From positions 620,001 through 684,000 of the forward strand of contig NZ_CP013374.1 of NCBI RefSeq assembly GCF_001522585.2: DNA of 64,000 nucleotides. The letters run 5' to 3'. Below, piece after piece: positions 8,012 through 17,352 of this stretch. How positions within the stretch are numbered: the first letter of the stretch is position 1; each line of letters begins with the position of its first letter. The stretch comes from Burkholderia sp. NRF60-BP8. GTDB taxonomy: Bacteria > Pseudomonadota > Gammaproteobacteria > Burkholderiales > Burkholderiaceae. The notes beneath the pieces are model-generated. The model saw only the letters and a program-made list of their open reading frames with translations, was not told the origin of the DNA and did not search any database. The position numbers and the translations under genes are program-made.

Positions 8012-11000
8012 TCACCCCACCGCCCGCACATGATCGAGCAGCGCCTGCAACGGATGGCGCACCTGTTTCGACGACAGGCGCTTCACCTGGCTGCGGCACG
8101 AATACCCGGTCGCGAGCGCTTCGCCTTCCTCGTCCGGCGCATCGACGTGCGCGGCCCACGACTGCGCATAGATCGTCTTCGACGTCGCGAGATTGCGCAC
8201 CTCGTGCCCGTACGTGCCCGACATCCCGCAACACCCGGCCGGCTGAACCTGCAAGCGCAACCCGCGACGCGCGAACACCTGCGCCCATTGCCTGCCGCTG
8301 TCCGGCGCATTGGTTTTCTCGGTGCAGTGCGGCAACAACCGATATGAAACCGTCGCCCCGCCCGCACCGGCTTCCGGTAGCGCATCCAGCAGCCACTCCT
8401 GCGGCAGTGCGACCTTCGGCACGTCGGCGAGCCCCGTCACCTTCAGATATTCCTGCCGATACGTGAGCGTCATCGCCGGATCGAGGCCGACCAGCGCGAC
8501 GCCCGAGCGCGCCAGCGCGGCCAGTTGCGTCGCGTTGCGGATCGCCGCCTTCGCGAAGGCTTGCAGAAAGCCCTGCACGTGCAGCGCCTTGCCGTTCGGC
8601 GCGAGCGGCGCGAGCCACACCTGATAGCCCAGGCGCGCCGCCAGCTCGATCAGCGTCGCCAGTTGCTCGGTATCGAAATAGCGCGTGAACGTATCCTGCA
8701 CGATGACGACGCTGCGCGCGCGCTGCGCATCGCTCAGCGCGGCGAGCGCATGCGGGTCGGCCGGCTTCACGCGCCACGCGCGGATCACGGCCGCGAGATC
8801 GAAGCGGCTCAGCAGCGGGCTGTCGACCATGCCGACCTGACGCTCGAGCAGCGCCCGCACCCAGCCGGATCCCATCAGCCCGTTGTAAAGCGCGGGCACG
8901 CGCGCCATCCACGGCATCGTGAATTCGAGCGAGCCGATCAGGTAGTCGCGCAGCGGCCGCCGGTAGCGCTGGTGATACAGCTCGAGAAAGCGCGAGCGGA
9001 ACTCGGGCACGTTGACCTTGACCGGACACTGTCCCGCGCACGACTTGCATGCGAGACATCCGGCCATCGCGTCGTACACCTCGTGCGAGAAATCCGTGTC
9101 GCCACGACGGGCGTGGCGGCTGTTGCGCCAGCGCTCGACCAGACCGCGCAGGAGCGGCTGCCGCGTGCGCGCCGCCGCGACGACGTCGACGCCGGCCTGC
9201 CCTTGCAGGCGCAACCATTCGCGCATCAGCGACGCACGCCCTTTCGGCGACTGCACGCGTTCGCGCGTCGCCTTCCACGACGGGCACATCGCGTCGTCCG
9301 GATCGAAGTTGTAGCACGCGCCGTTGCCGTTGCAATGCATCGCGGTGCCGTAGCTCTGCCACACGCGCTCGTCGATCTGCCGGTCGTGATCGCCGCGCGT
9401 CGGCACTTCGTCGATCTTCAGCAACCGCAGCGTGCGATCCGGCGGCGTCGCGATCTTGCCCGGGTTGAACTGGTTGTGCGGATCGAATGCGGCCTTCAAC
9501 TGCTGCAGCGACGGATACAGCTCGCCGAAAAACGCCGGCGCATATTCGGAGCGCACGCCCTTGCCGTGCTCGCCCCACAGCAGGCCGCCGTGACGTTGCG
9601 TGAGTTCGGCCACCGCGTCCGACACGGGCCGCACCAGCGCCGCCTGCTTCGGATCCTTCATGTCGAGCGCCGGACGCACGTGCAGCACGCCCGCATCGAC
9701 GTGGCCGAACATCCCGTACTGCAGCCCGTGGCCATCGAGCAGCGCGCGGAATTCGGCGATGTACGCGGCGAGGTTCTCGGGCGGCACCGCCGTGTCCTCG
9801 ACGAACGGTTGCGGGCGCGCCTCGCCCTGCACGTTGCCGAGCAGGCCGACCGCGCGCTTGCGCATCGCATACACGCGCTTCACCGCATCGTCGCCGGCCG
9901 CCAGCGTATGGCCGAGACGCGTCACGCTCGTATCGGTGCGCAGATGCTCGACGAACGCGCGCACGCGCGCATCGACGTCGTGTTCGTCGTCGCCGCTGAA
10001 TTCGATCAGGTTGATGCCGAGCGTCGGATGCGCGTCGTCCTGCGGGAAATACTCGGCCACGCTGCTCCACACGAAGTCCTTCATCGCGAGCATCAGCACT
10101 TTCGAGTCGACCGTCTCGATCGACAGCGGCCGGTGTTCGAGCAGCGCGCGCGCGTCGCGCAGCGCGTCCATGAAGCCTGCATAACGCACGTTGACCAGCA
10201 CCGAAAACTTCGGGATCGGCAGCACGTTGAGCTTCGCCTCGACGACGAAGCCGAGCGACCCTTCCGCGCCGCACAGTACGCTGTTCAGGTTGAAACGGCC
10301 GTCCGGTTCGCGCAGGTGCGCGAGGTCGTAGCCGGTCAGACAGCGGTTGAGCTTCGGAAACTTCGCGTCGATCAGCGCCGCCTTGTCGTCGCTGATGCGC
10401 CGCGCGGTGCGATACACGTGGCCGACGCGATCCTGCCGCGCACAGCGGCGTTCCAGCTCCTCATCGTCGAGTGCGCCGCTGTGCAGCCGTTCGCCGCCCA
10501 TCAGCACGAAATCGAGCGCGATCACGTGATCGCGCGTCTTGCCGTACGTGCAGCTACCCTGCCCGCTCGCGTCGGTGTTGATCATCCCGCCGACGGTCGC
10601 ACGGTTCGACGTGGACAGCTCCGGCGCGAAGAACAGCCCGTGCGGCTTCAGCGCCGCATTGAGCTGATCCTTGACGACGCCCGCCTCCACGCGCACCCAG
10701 CGCTGCGCGACGTCGATTTCGAGGATCCGGTTCATGTTCCGCGACAGGTCGACGACGATGCCGTCGGTCAGCGACTGCCCGTTGGTGCCGGTACCGCCGC
10801 CGCGCGCGGCCACCGCGACGTCGCGGTGCGCGGGCTCGGCCAGCAGCCGGGCCAGTAACTGGACGTCATCCGCATGCGCGGGGCAGATCACCGCCTGCGG
10901 CAGGCGCTGGTAGATCGAGTTGTCGGTGGCCTGCACGGTCCGGTTCGCGTGATCCGCGCGGATTTCGCCGGCGAAGCCGGCCGCCTGCAGCGCGGCGAGA

Positions 11001-11059
11001 AAATCGCGGTAGACGTTCGCGGACGGGCTGGCGGGACGAGGCAACGGGACGATCGACAT
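8012..11059 (-). CDS. ydiJ: YdiJ-like FAD/Fe-S D-2-hydroxyacid dehydrogenase
   Basis: A 1015-residue flavo-iron-sulfur protein. From N to C: FAD-binding PCMH domain (VAARGGGTGTNGQSLTDG, near residues 85-110), FAD-oxidase C-terminal domain, a ferredoxin-like two-cluster segment (CNGNGAC...MCPSWKATRE and CLACKSCAGQCPVKVNVPEF), and a C-terminal CCG domain (QPAGCCGMSGTYGHE). This matches E. coli YdiJ (1018 residues), reported as a D-2-hydroxyglutarate dehydrogenase; D-lactate is an alternative substrate. Start chosen at MSIVPLPRP; an in-frame upstream extension would run through the promoter region. Divergent from a LysR gene. Confidence 0.93.
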   Translation of the reverse strand: MSIVPLPRPASPSANVYRDFLAALQAAGFAGEIRADHANRTVQATDNSIYQRLPQAVICPAHADDVQLLARLLAEPAHRDVAVAARGGGTGTNGQSLTDGIVVDLSRNMNRILEIDVAQRWVRVEAGVVKDQLNAALKPHGLFFAPELSTSNRATVGGMINTDASGQGSCTYGKTRDHVIALDFVLMGGERLHSGALDDEELERRCARQDRVGHVYRTARRISDDKAALIDAKFPKLNRCLTGYDLAHLREPDGRFNLNSVLCGAEGSLGFVVEAKLNVLPIPKFSVLVNVRYAGFMDALRDARALLEHRPLSIETVDSKVLMLAMKDFVWSSVAEYFPQDDAHPTLGINLIEFSGDDEHDVDARVRAFVEHLRTDTSVTRLGHTLAAGDDAVKRVYAMRKRAVGLLGNVQGEARPQPFVEDTAVPPENLAAYIAEFRALLDGHGLQYGMFGHVDAGVLHVRPALDMKDPKQAALVRPVSDAVAELTQRHGGLLWGEHGKGVRSEYAPAFFGELYPSLQQLKAAFDPHNQFNPGKIATPPDRTLRLLKIDEVPTRGDHDRQIDERVWQSYGTAMHCNGNGACYNFDPDDAMCPSWKATRERVQSPKGRASLMREWLRLQGQAGVDVVAAARTRQPLLRGLVERWRNSRHARRGDTDFSHEVYDAMAGCLACKSCAGQCPVKVNVPEFRSRFLELYHQRYRRPLRDYLIGSLEFTMPWMARVPALYNGLMGSGWVRALLERQVGMVDSPLLSRFDLAAVIRAWRVKPADPHALAALSDAQRARSVVIVQDTFTRYFDTEQLATLIELAARLGYQVWLAPLAPNGKALHVQGFLQAFAKAAIRNATQLAALARSGVALVGLDPAMTLTYRQEYLKVTGLADVPKVALPQEWLLDALPEAGAGGATVSYRLLPHCTEKTNAPDSGRQWAQVFARRGLRLQVQPAGCCGMSGTYGHEVRNLATSKTIYAQSWAAHVDAPDEEGEALATGYSCRSQVKRLSSKQVRHPLQALLDHVRAVG

Positions 11060-11150
11060 GGGGCGAAAACGCAATGTGGGTGGAGCAGGCCGGTTCGCGC
11101 GCACCAAAACATGATTTTTTGGCAAGTTTCCGCGCAACCGGGAATTCCAG

Positions 11151-11163
11151 TATCTTTCGATAA
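11151..11163. promoter_or_regulatory. candidate LysR-type binding site (T-N11-A)
   Basis: The interval between the ydiJ-like gene and the divergent LysR gene contains an inverted repeat TATC-tttc-GATA followed by A, fitting the T-N11-A LysR box with dyad symmetry. The surroundings are AT-rich compared with the window. Assignment to the adjacent regulator is inference from position. Confidence 0.4.
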
Positions 11164-11212
11164 TCCTCTATAAACAAACGAATTCTTCCCCGGCTAAACT
11201 TGCATAAAACTC

Positions 11213-12103
11213 ATGAATTACCGCCGCCTCACCCCGTCGATGTCGCTGCTGCTCGTGTTCGAGGCCGCCGCGCGGCATGAAAGCTATACGCGCGCGGCCG
11301 AGGAGCTGTCGCTGAGCCAGAGCGCGATCAGCCGGCAGGTCCAGACGCTCGAGGATCAGCTCGGCGTGCCGCTGTTCCGGCGCGAGGGTCGCTCGGTCAA
11401 GCTGACCGACGTCGGCCGCCGCTACTTCGGCGAGCTGACCGGCGCGCTCGGGCGCATCCGCGGCGCGACGTTGCAGGCGATGTCGCATCGGGCGGGCGCC
11501 GGCTCGCTCCGGCTGGCCACGTTGCCGACCTTCGGGTCGAAATGGCTGCTGCCGCACCTGCACGGCTTCTATGCCGCACATCCGGGCGTGACCGTGCACC
11601 TTCATTCTCGAATCGGCGCGATCGATTTCCTCAACGACGACCTCGACGCGGCGATCACCGTCGGCACCGGCGACTGGCCGGGCCTGCATGCGCATCGGCT
11701 GTACAACGAGTTCCTGATCGCGATCGCGCCGCCCGTCGCGGGCAGCGGCCGCAAGGCCGACGCGCGCACGCCGGCCTGGGCCGCGAAGCAGACGCTGCTG
11801 GGCGTGACGAGCAATCAGCAGGCCTGGGCCGAGTGGTTCTCGCACTATCGGCTCGATCATCGCAAGATGCGCATCGGCCCAAGTTTCGAGCTGACGTCGC
11901 ATCTGATCCAGGCCGTGCATGCCGGAATGGGGATCGGGCTGGTGCCGAAGGTGCTCGTGGAAGACGAATTGAGCCGTGGCGAGCTCGACTCGATCGGCGA
12001 CGCGATTACCAGCCAGCGCAGCTATTACCTCGTCTACCCGCCGGGCAACGAAACGCTGCCGTCGCTCGTCGCCTTCCGCGAATGGCTGCTGACGTCGTGC
12101 TGA
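11213..12103 (+). CDS. LysR-family transcriptional regulator (GcvA-like)
   Basis: A 296-residue LysR regulator. HTH at residues ~7-65 (SMSLLLVFEAAARHESYTRA, SLSQSAISRQVQTLEDQLG), then an effector domain with GSLRLATLPTFGSKWLLPHL. Divergently oriented to the ydiJ-like dehydrogenase with 153 bases between the starts, so it probably controls use of a D-2-hydroxyacid. Confidence 0.92.
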   Translation: MNYRRLTPSMSLLLVFEAAARHESYTRAAEELSLSQSAISRQVQTLEDQLGVPLFRREGRSVKLTDVGRRYFGELTGALGRIRGATLQAMSHRAGAGSLRLATLPTFGSKWLLPHLHGFYAAHPGVTVHLHSRIGAIDFLNDDLDAAITVGTGDWPGLHAHRLYNEFLIAIAPPVAGSGRKADARTPAWAAKQTLLGVTSNQQAWAEWFSHYRLDHRKMRIGPSFELTSHLIQAVHAGMGIGLVPKVLVEDELSRGELDSIGDAITSQRSYYLVYPPGNETLPSLVAFREWLLTSC

Positions 12104-12125
12104 CGCGCCGCCGGCGATGGGCCGC

Positions 12126-12977
12126 TCAGGCGCGCCATTCGCCGAGAATCTGCTCGGCGAGGTAGTCGCACGGCGGGCGCGCGGACTGCGCGCTGCGGGC
12201 GAGCACGACCTCGAGTTCGCCGAGCGACGGTAGCCCGTGGCTCTCCGTCAGCTGCAACAGGTGATCGGGCACGCAGCAGCGCGCGAGCGGCGCGACGGCG
12301 AGACCGGCCTCGACCATGCTGAGCAGGCCGAGAAAGCTCGGGCTTTCGTATGACATCCGGTACGGAATCTTCCGCCGGTTCAGCGCCCTGACCGCGTGAT
12401 CGCGGGCCATGCTGCCGCCGTGCGTGAAAAACGCCACCGGCAGCGGCCGCTCTTCCCACACGTCGCGTTTCGGCGAGCCGGCCCAGACGAGCGGCTCCAT
12501 CCGGATCAGCTCGCCCGTCACGCCCTTGATTCGCGTGAGGCACGCGAGGTCGACCGTGTTGTCCTTCAGCATCGGCACGAGCGCGCTGCTCGGCTGGCCG
12601 ATCACGCGCACTTCCACGCGCGGATGCATCGCCGCGAACTTGCCGAGCACCTGTGGCAGCAGCGACGAGATGTAGTCGTCGGGCACGCCGATCGTCACGC
12701 GGCCGCGCATCTCCGGACGCACGACCGACGCCCACGCCTCGTCGCGCATCGCGAGCATCCGGCGGCCGTAATCGGCGAGCATCCTGCCGTCGTCGGTCGC
12801 CGTCACGTTGCGCGTGTCGCGGATGAACAGCGGCTTGCCGAGCGCGTCTTCCAGCGTCTTGATCTGCATGCTCACCGCCGACGGCGACCGGTGCACGGCC
12901 TGTGCGCCCTGCGCGAACGATCCGGATTCCGCGACGGCCACCACCATCGCGAGCACATCGAGGTCGAGCTTCTTCAT
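12126..12977 (-). CDS. LysR-family transcriptional regulator
   Basis: A 283-residue LysR regulator starting MKKLDLDVLAMVVAVAESGS, with the HTH recognition part HRSPSAVSMQIKTLEDALG and an effector domain (MRGRVTIGVPDDYISSLLP). It reads away from the LysE-type exporter gene with 111 bases between them, the usual arrangement in which the regulator senses the exported amino acid. Confidence 0.92.
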   Translation of the reverse strand: MKKLDLDVLAMVVAVAESGSFAQGAQAVHRSPSAVSMQIKTLEDALGKPLFIRDTRNVTATDDGRMLADYGRRMLAMRDEAWASVVRPEMRGRVTIGVPDDYISSLLPQVLGKFAAMHPRVEVRVIGQPSSALVPMLKDNTVDLACLTRIKGVTGELIRMEPLVWAGSPKRDVWEERPLPVAFFTHGGSMARDHAVRALNRRKIPYRMSYESPSFLGLLSMVEAGLAVAPLARCCVPDHLLQLTESHGLPSLGELEVVLARSAQSARPPCDYLAEQILGEWRA

Positions 12978-13088
12978 GACGATTCAGAAAAACTGATCAA
13001 TCGATTCAGTTTATCCCGTTTTACTGTTCACCTCCATCGCCGGACAATCGACGCCATCAGCACTCATTCGATGCAGGAAGCGGAAAAC

Positions 13089-13736
13089 ATGCACACGTCC
13101 GGATCGCTCTACGGGTTTCTCGTCATCGGCGGCATGCTCGCCGTCACGCCGGGGCCGAACATGGTCTACGTGATGTCGCGCTCGATCGCGCAAGGGCGGG
13201 CGGCCGGGCTCATTTCGCTCGCCGGCGTGATGATCGGCTACCTGTTCTACATGTTCGCCGCCGCGTTCGGCATCACGACGCTGTTCATGAGCGTGCCCTA
13301 TGCGGGCAGCGTGCTGGGCGCGGTCGGCGCAACCTATCTGCTGTACCTCGCATGGCAGGCGGTGCGGCCCGGCGGCCGCTCGCCGTTCGAGGTGAAGGCG
13401 CTGCCGGCCGAGCAACCGCTGCGGCTGCTCGCGATGGGCGCGACGACCAGCGTGCTGAACCCGAAGCTCGCGATGCTGTTCGTGTCGCTGCTGCCGCAGT
13501 TCATCGACTACGGACGAGGCAGCGTGTTCGGCCAGTCGCTGTTTCTCGGCTCGCTGCTGATCGCCGCGTTCGCGTCGGCCAACGGGCTGGTGGCGCTCTG
13601 CTCGAGCGGCCTCGCGACGTTCCTGCACGGCCGCCCGACGCTGCTGCTCGCGCAGCGCTGGGCGATGGGCATCATCCTCGGCAGTCTCGGCGTGCAGATG
13701 GTGATCGAGGCATCGAGGCTGGCGGGCGTCGCGTGA
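13089..13736 (+). CDS. LysE/RhtB-family amino-acid exporter
   Basis: A 215-residue inner-membrane protein with about six helices, beginning GSLYGFLVIGGMLAVTPGPN; the TPGPN motif at the end of helix 1 is diagnostic of LysE/RhtB exporters. The start at this ATG is supported by AGGAAG eight bases upstream. An in-frame ATG at 13071 lacks a site. Probably exports an amino acid or derivative under the adjacent LysR regulator. Confidence 0.92.
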   Translation: MHTSGSLYGFLVIGGMLAVTPGPNMVYVMSRSIAQGRAAGLISLAGVMIGYLFYMFAAAFGITTLFMSVPYAGSVLGAVGATYLLYLAWQAVRPGGRSPFEVKALPAEQPLRLLAMGATTSVLNPKLAMLFVSLLPQFIDYGRGSVFGQSLFLGSLLIAAFASANGLVALCSSGLATFLHGRPTLLLAQRWAMGIILGSLGVQMVIEASRLAGVA

Positions 13737-13796
13737 ACGTCGCGCCGCCGCGCGGTCCTGCGCGATCGCGGACCACGCGCGTGCGTCGGACGGGCG

Positions 13797-14900
13797 TCAC
13801 GCGGCAACGGCCTGCCGCCGCGCCTCCAGTTCGCGCACGAGCGGCAGCACGCGCCGGCCGAAGTATTCGACTTCCTCGATGAAGTGCAGGAAGCCGGCCA
13901 GCACGAGATCGACACCGATCGCCTTCAGCGCGACGATCCGCTCGGCGATCTGCTGCGGCGTGCCGATCAGGTTCGTGCGAAAGCCGTCGTTGTACTGCAC
14001 GAGATCCTCGAACGTCGATTTCGCCCAGTTGCCCTCGCCTTCGGGCGAGGCCTTGCCGGCCTCCTTCACCGCATCGCCGAACGCGTGCACCGCTTCGACG
14101 TGCGCATGCCGGATGATGTCGTCGAGCACGGCCCGCGCTTCTTCCTCGGTGTCGCGCGCGATCACGAACGCATTGACGCCGATGCGCACGCGATGGCCGT
14201 TCGCGGCCGCCTTCGCGCGAATGTCGTCGATCTGCGCCTTCAGGTTCTCCGGCGTATTGCCGTTCGTGAAATACCAGTCCGACACGCTCGCCGCGTTGTC
14301 GCGCGCCGCGCGCGAGCTGCCGCCCTGGAAGATTTCCGGATGCGGCTTCTGCACCGGCTTCGGGCTCAGCGTGTAATCGTTGAAGCGGTAGAAGTCGCCC
14401 TTGAACGTGAAGTTGTCCTGCGTCCAGATGCCCTTGAGCGCCTGGATGAATTCCTTCGAGCGCCGATAGCGTTCGTCGTGCTCGAGCCACGGCTCGCCGA
14501 TCGCGGTGAATTCGCCCTTGAACCAGCCGCTCACGACGTTGATCGCGATGCGCCCGTTCGAGATGTGGTCGATCGTCGCGAGCTGCTTCGCGACCACGGC
14601 CGGATGCCACGGCCCCGGCAGGATCGCCGCGAGCACCTTGAGCTTGGTCGTCGCATGCAGCAGCGCCTGGCTGAACGACACCGACTCGTGCTGGTATTCG
14701 GCGCCATAACCGGCCGTGAAGCGGATCTGGCTCAGCGCATAGTCGAAGCCGGCCGCTTCGGCCGTGCGCGCGAGCTTCTGGTTGTATTCGAGGCTCCAGT
14801 CGGTGCGCTGCTCGATCGTACTGACGACGAGGCCGCCGCTGACGTTCGGCACCCAGTACGCGAATTTGACGCCGTCGGCGGAAGAGTCGGAAAGGCTCAT
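13797..14900 (-). CDS. sfnG: FMNH2-dependent dimethyl sulfone monooxygenase
   Basis: A 367-residue luciferase-like (LLM, TIM-barrel) monooxygenase closely matching SfnG: KFAYWVPNVSGGLVVSTIEQ near the N-terminus, the family segments GYGAEYQHESVSFSQALLHA, AINVVSGWFKGEF, and EIFQGGSSRAARDNAA. SfnG cleaves dimethyl sulfone to methanesulfinate using reduced FMN, feeding organosulfur into assimilation. It lies 37 bases downstream of the FMN reductase gene that would supply FMNH2. The sigma-54 activator gene sfnR is just upstream, divergent. Confidence 0.93.
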   Translation of the reverse strand: MSLSDSSADGVKFAYWVPNVSGGLVVSTIEQRTDWSLEYNQKLARTAEAAGFDYALSQIRFTAGYGAEYQHESVSFSQALLHATTKLKVLAAILPGPWHPAVVAKQLATIDHISNGRIAINVVSGWFKGEFTAIGEPWLEHDERYRRSKEFIQALKGIWTQDNFTFKGDFYRFNDYTLSPKPVQKPHPEIFQGGSSRAARDNAASVSDWYFTNGNTPENLKAQIDDIRAKAAANGHRVRIGVNAFVIARDTEEEARAVLDDIIRHAHVEAVHAFGDAVKEAGKASPEGEGNWAKSTFEDLVQYNDGFRTNLIGTPQQIAERIVALKAIGVDLVLAGFLHFIEEVEYFGRRVLPLVRELEARRQAVAA

Positions 14901-14937
14901 GAAAGTGTCCTGGTCGAAGGGGAAACGAAAAAGCGGC

Positions 14938-15498
14938 TTACGCGGCCGCGGCGGAAAGCGCGTGCTGGCGCAGTTGCGGCACCGCGCGGTCGACGGCGAG
15001 CGCGATGCGCTCGCGCAACGCCGGGCTCGCGATCTGGTACCGGTCGAAATCGCTTTCGGATGCGTACACGCCGATCGGCAGCGTGCGCGCCTGGAAGAAG
15101 CTGAACAGCGGGCGCAGCTGGTGGTCGATCACGAGCGCATGACGCTCGCTGCCGCCGGTGGCCGCGAGCAGCACCGGCACGTCGACGAGCGCGTCGTGGC
15201 GCACGAGGTCGAACAGATGCTTGAAGAGGCCCGTGTACGACGCGCGATACACCGGGCTCGCGACGACGAGCGCATCGGCCGTCTCGATCGCGCGGATCAG
15301 CGCGTCGAGATCGGCCGGCACCTGCGCGCGCGTGAGCGCGCCGGCCAGCCGGCTGCCGATCTCGCCGAGTTCGATCAGCCGCGCGTCGATCGACAGCGCG
15401 GCGCCGAGCGCCGTGACGATCGCGTCGGTCAGCGCCAGCGTGCGCGACGGCCGCTGCAGGCTGCCCGATATCGCGACGACGTTGAGAGGGTGGCTCAT
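14938..15498 (-). CDS. NAD(P)H-dependent FMN reductase (SfnF/MsuE type)
   Basis: A 186-residue flavodoxin-like FMN reductase. The N-terminal phosphate loop VVAISGSLQRPSRT and the VVASPVYRASYTGLFKHLFDL segment are typical of MsuE/SsuE/SfnF. It provides reduced FMN to the monooxygenase encoded next in the same operon. The ATG is chosen at MSHPLNVVAI, giving the usual family length; upstream in-frame extension is proline/arginine-rich and unlikely to be translated. sfnF and msuE are hard to separate by sequence alone. Confidence 0.9.
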   Translation of the reverse strand: MSHPLNVVAISGSLQRPSRTLALTDAIVTALGAALSIDARLIELGEIGSRLAGALTRAQVPADLDALIRAIETADALVVASPVYRASYTGLFKHLFDLVRHDALVDVPVLLAATGGSERHALVIDHQLRPLFSFFQARTLPIGVYASESDFDRYQIASPALRERIALAVDRAVPQLRQHALSAAAA

Positions 15499-15974
15499 GC
15501 GATGCGTTCCCGTGGTGAAGCCGCATGCAGTGCGGCGATACCGGTTCGGGTCAGCAAGGAGCGTGCCATTGGCGCGGATGCGTGAAGGAAATTTCATCTG
15601 GATGACGAAATTTTTTGCCATCGCCCGCCGGCACTGGCGTTCCGCCAAATGCGCGATAGTGGCAAGCATCCCGGCTCACGCGTCACATCGATATTCCGCG
15701 CCACGATGAACCGGGCGCAGCGGATTTGCTGATGCACTGCTGATCAGGCAGCAACGCATCGCGCGCGCCAGCGTCGAATTCGACGCTTCGACGTCGTCGC
15801 ACCGCCGCTCTTGCTCGCCATTGCAGGTTCCGCAGCAATCGCGCTTTGGTTATCAGAAATCGATGCTTTTCGCGCGCGGCGAAACGTTCAACACTCTGCT
15901 GACTACGCAGCAGCCACACCGCGGCGCCCGCCGGCACGGGCCCGCTTTGCCCGGCCATCCAACGGTTCATCGCC
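15499..15974. promoter_or_regulatory. divergent control region between the sulfone operon and sfnR
   Basis: A 476-base interval without a supported gene. It must hold the promoters for both units. A short dyad TGGCG-ttc-CGCCA lies at 15635-15647. Because the regulator is a sigma-54 activator a -24/-12 element is expected, but I could not find a GG-N10-GC match that I trust. The segment 15600-15620 is T/A-rich. Confidence 0.45.
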
Positions 15975-17111
15975 ATGACTTCCATTTCCGCATCGCCGCG
16001 CCCGTTCAATCTTCGCGTCGTCGCCGCGTCCCGCGACCCGGCCGGACTTCAGCCCGCCGGGCACGCGGCGCCGGTGCTCACGTTGCCCGAACGTCACGCG
16101 CCGGCCCGCGCGCATGCGCAGGTGTTCGCCGATCCGCATTCGCTCGCGCTGCTCGAACAGGTTCGCCGCGTCGCGCCGAGCGACGCGAACGTGCTGATCG
16201 TCGGCGAGACGGGCACCGGCAAGGAGCTGATCGCGCGCCACGTGCACGCGCTCGGCGCGCGTCGCGACGGGCCGTTCGTCGCGGTGAACTGCGGCGCCTT
16301 CTCCGACACGCTCGTCGACAGCGAACTGTTCGGTCACGAGAAAGGCGCGTTTACGGGCGCGTTCAGCGCGAAGCCCGGCTGGTTCGAAGCCGCGCACGGC
16401 GGCACGCTGTTTCTCGACGAAATCGGCGACTTGCCGCTCGCGATGCAGGTCAAGCTGCTGCGCGTTCTGCAGGAGCGCGAGGTCGTGCGGCTCGGTTCGC
16501 GCACGGGCATTCCGGTCGATGTCCGGGTGGTCGCGGCCACCAACGTCGACCTGCAGCAGGCGGTTGCGGCCGGGCGGTTTCGCGGCGACCTGTTCTACCG
16601 GCTCAACGTCGTGCAGCTCGCGGTCCCGCCGTTGCGCGAGCGCCCGGGCGACATCCTGCCGCTCGCGCGCCACTTCTTCGACATTTACCGCGACCGGCTC
16701 GGCGGCGGGCCACGCCGCATCGATGCACGCGCCGAGCGCCGGCTCGAGGCACACGGCTGGCCCGGCAATATCCGCGAACTCGAGAACGTGATCCATCACG
16801 CGCTGCTGGTGAGCCGGCACGACGCGCTGCAGGACACCGACCTGCACATCGCGCCGTCGTGCCTGCCGACCGCTGCCGCGCCCGCAGCCGGTTCGTCCAC
16901 CGACGCGCAGGCAGCGCTCGAACACGCGCTGCGCGACCTGTTCGACGAAGGGCACGGCAATCTGTTCGAACGTATCGAGGACACGGTGATGCGTGTCGCG
17001 TTCGAATTCAGTCACCGCAACCAGATCCGGGCCGCGCAGTTGCTCGGCATCAGCCGTAACGTGCTGCGTGCGCGGCTGATTCGCGCGAAGGCGATTTCCG
17101 CGCTGAAATAG
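15975..17111 (+). CDS. sfnR: sigma-54-dependent activator of sulfone use
   Basis: A 378-residue enhancer-binding protein with a short N-terminal tail rather than a full sensor domain. AAA+ domain with Walker A GETGTGKE (residues 77-84), the sigma-54 contact loop GAFTGA (124-129), Walker [11 protein letters not shown], and the R-finger region; a Fis-type HTH is at the C-terminus ([20 protein letters not shown]). This architecture and the neighbouring sfnG identify SfnR, which turns on dimethyl sulfone use under sulfate limitation. Lack of a sensor domain suggests control is by its own expression level. Confidence 0.92.
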   Translation: MTSISASPRPFNLRVVAASRDPAGLQPAGHAAPVLTLPERHAPARAHAQVFADPHSLALLEQVRRVAPSDANVLIVGETGTGKELIARHVHALGARRDGPFVAVNCGAFSDTLVDSELFGHEKGAFTGAFSAKPGWFEAAHGGTLFLDEIGDLPLAMQVKLLRVLQEREVVRLGSRTGIPVDVRVVAATNVDLQQAVAAGRFRGDLFYRLNVVQLAVPPLRERPGDILPLARHFFDIYRDRLGGGPRRIDARAERRLEAHGWPGNIRELENVIHHALLVSRHDALQDTDLHIAPSCLPTAAAPAAGSSTDAQAALEHALRDLFDEGHGNLFERIEDTVMRVAFEFSHRNQIRAAQLLGISRNVLRARLIRAKAISALK

Positions 17112-17352
17112 CGGCGCCGCCGCTGCGCCCCCGGGCGCCATCGCGTCGCGATCTGCGCCGCGACGTCCGAACCTGATGTATCGTGGCGCGAAGCGCACGC
17201 TTCGTTGCCCGCCCCGCGTCCGGTCGCCCGTCATGCGACCGTCGGCGACCGGCAACGGGTCACGCACGATCCTCCGCAACACGAAAACGAAAGTCGTCCG
17301 GCGCCCGTGCGCGCCCGGCCGAACCCCGTTCACCCGTCCGGAATCCGTCGCC

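Noticed and set aside
8525..10858. A 777-codon plus-strand frame opposite the ydiJ-like gene
   Set aside because: Arg/His-rich translation with no domain; typical antisense frame of a high-GC gene. The minus strand encodes a full enzyme.
15499..15974. A sigma-54 promoter for the sulfone operon
   Set aside because: No GG-N10-GC element with acceptable flanks could be found on either strand by eye; left unassigned.
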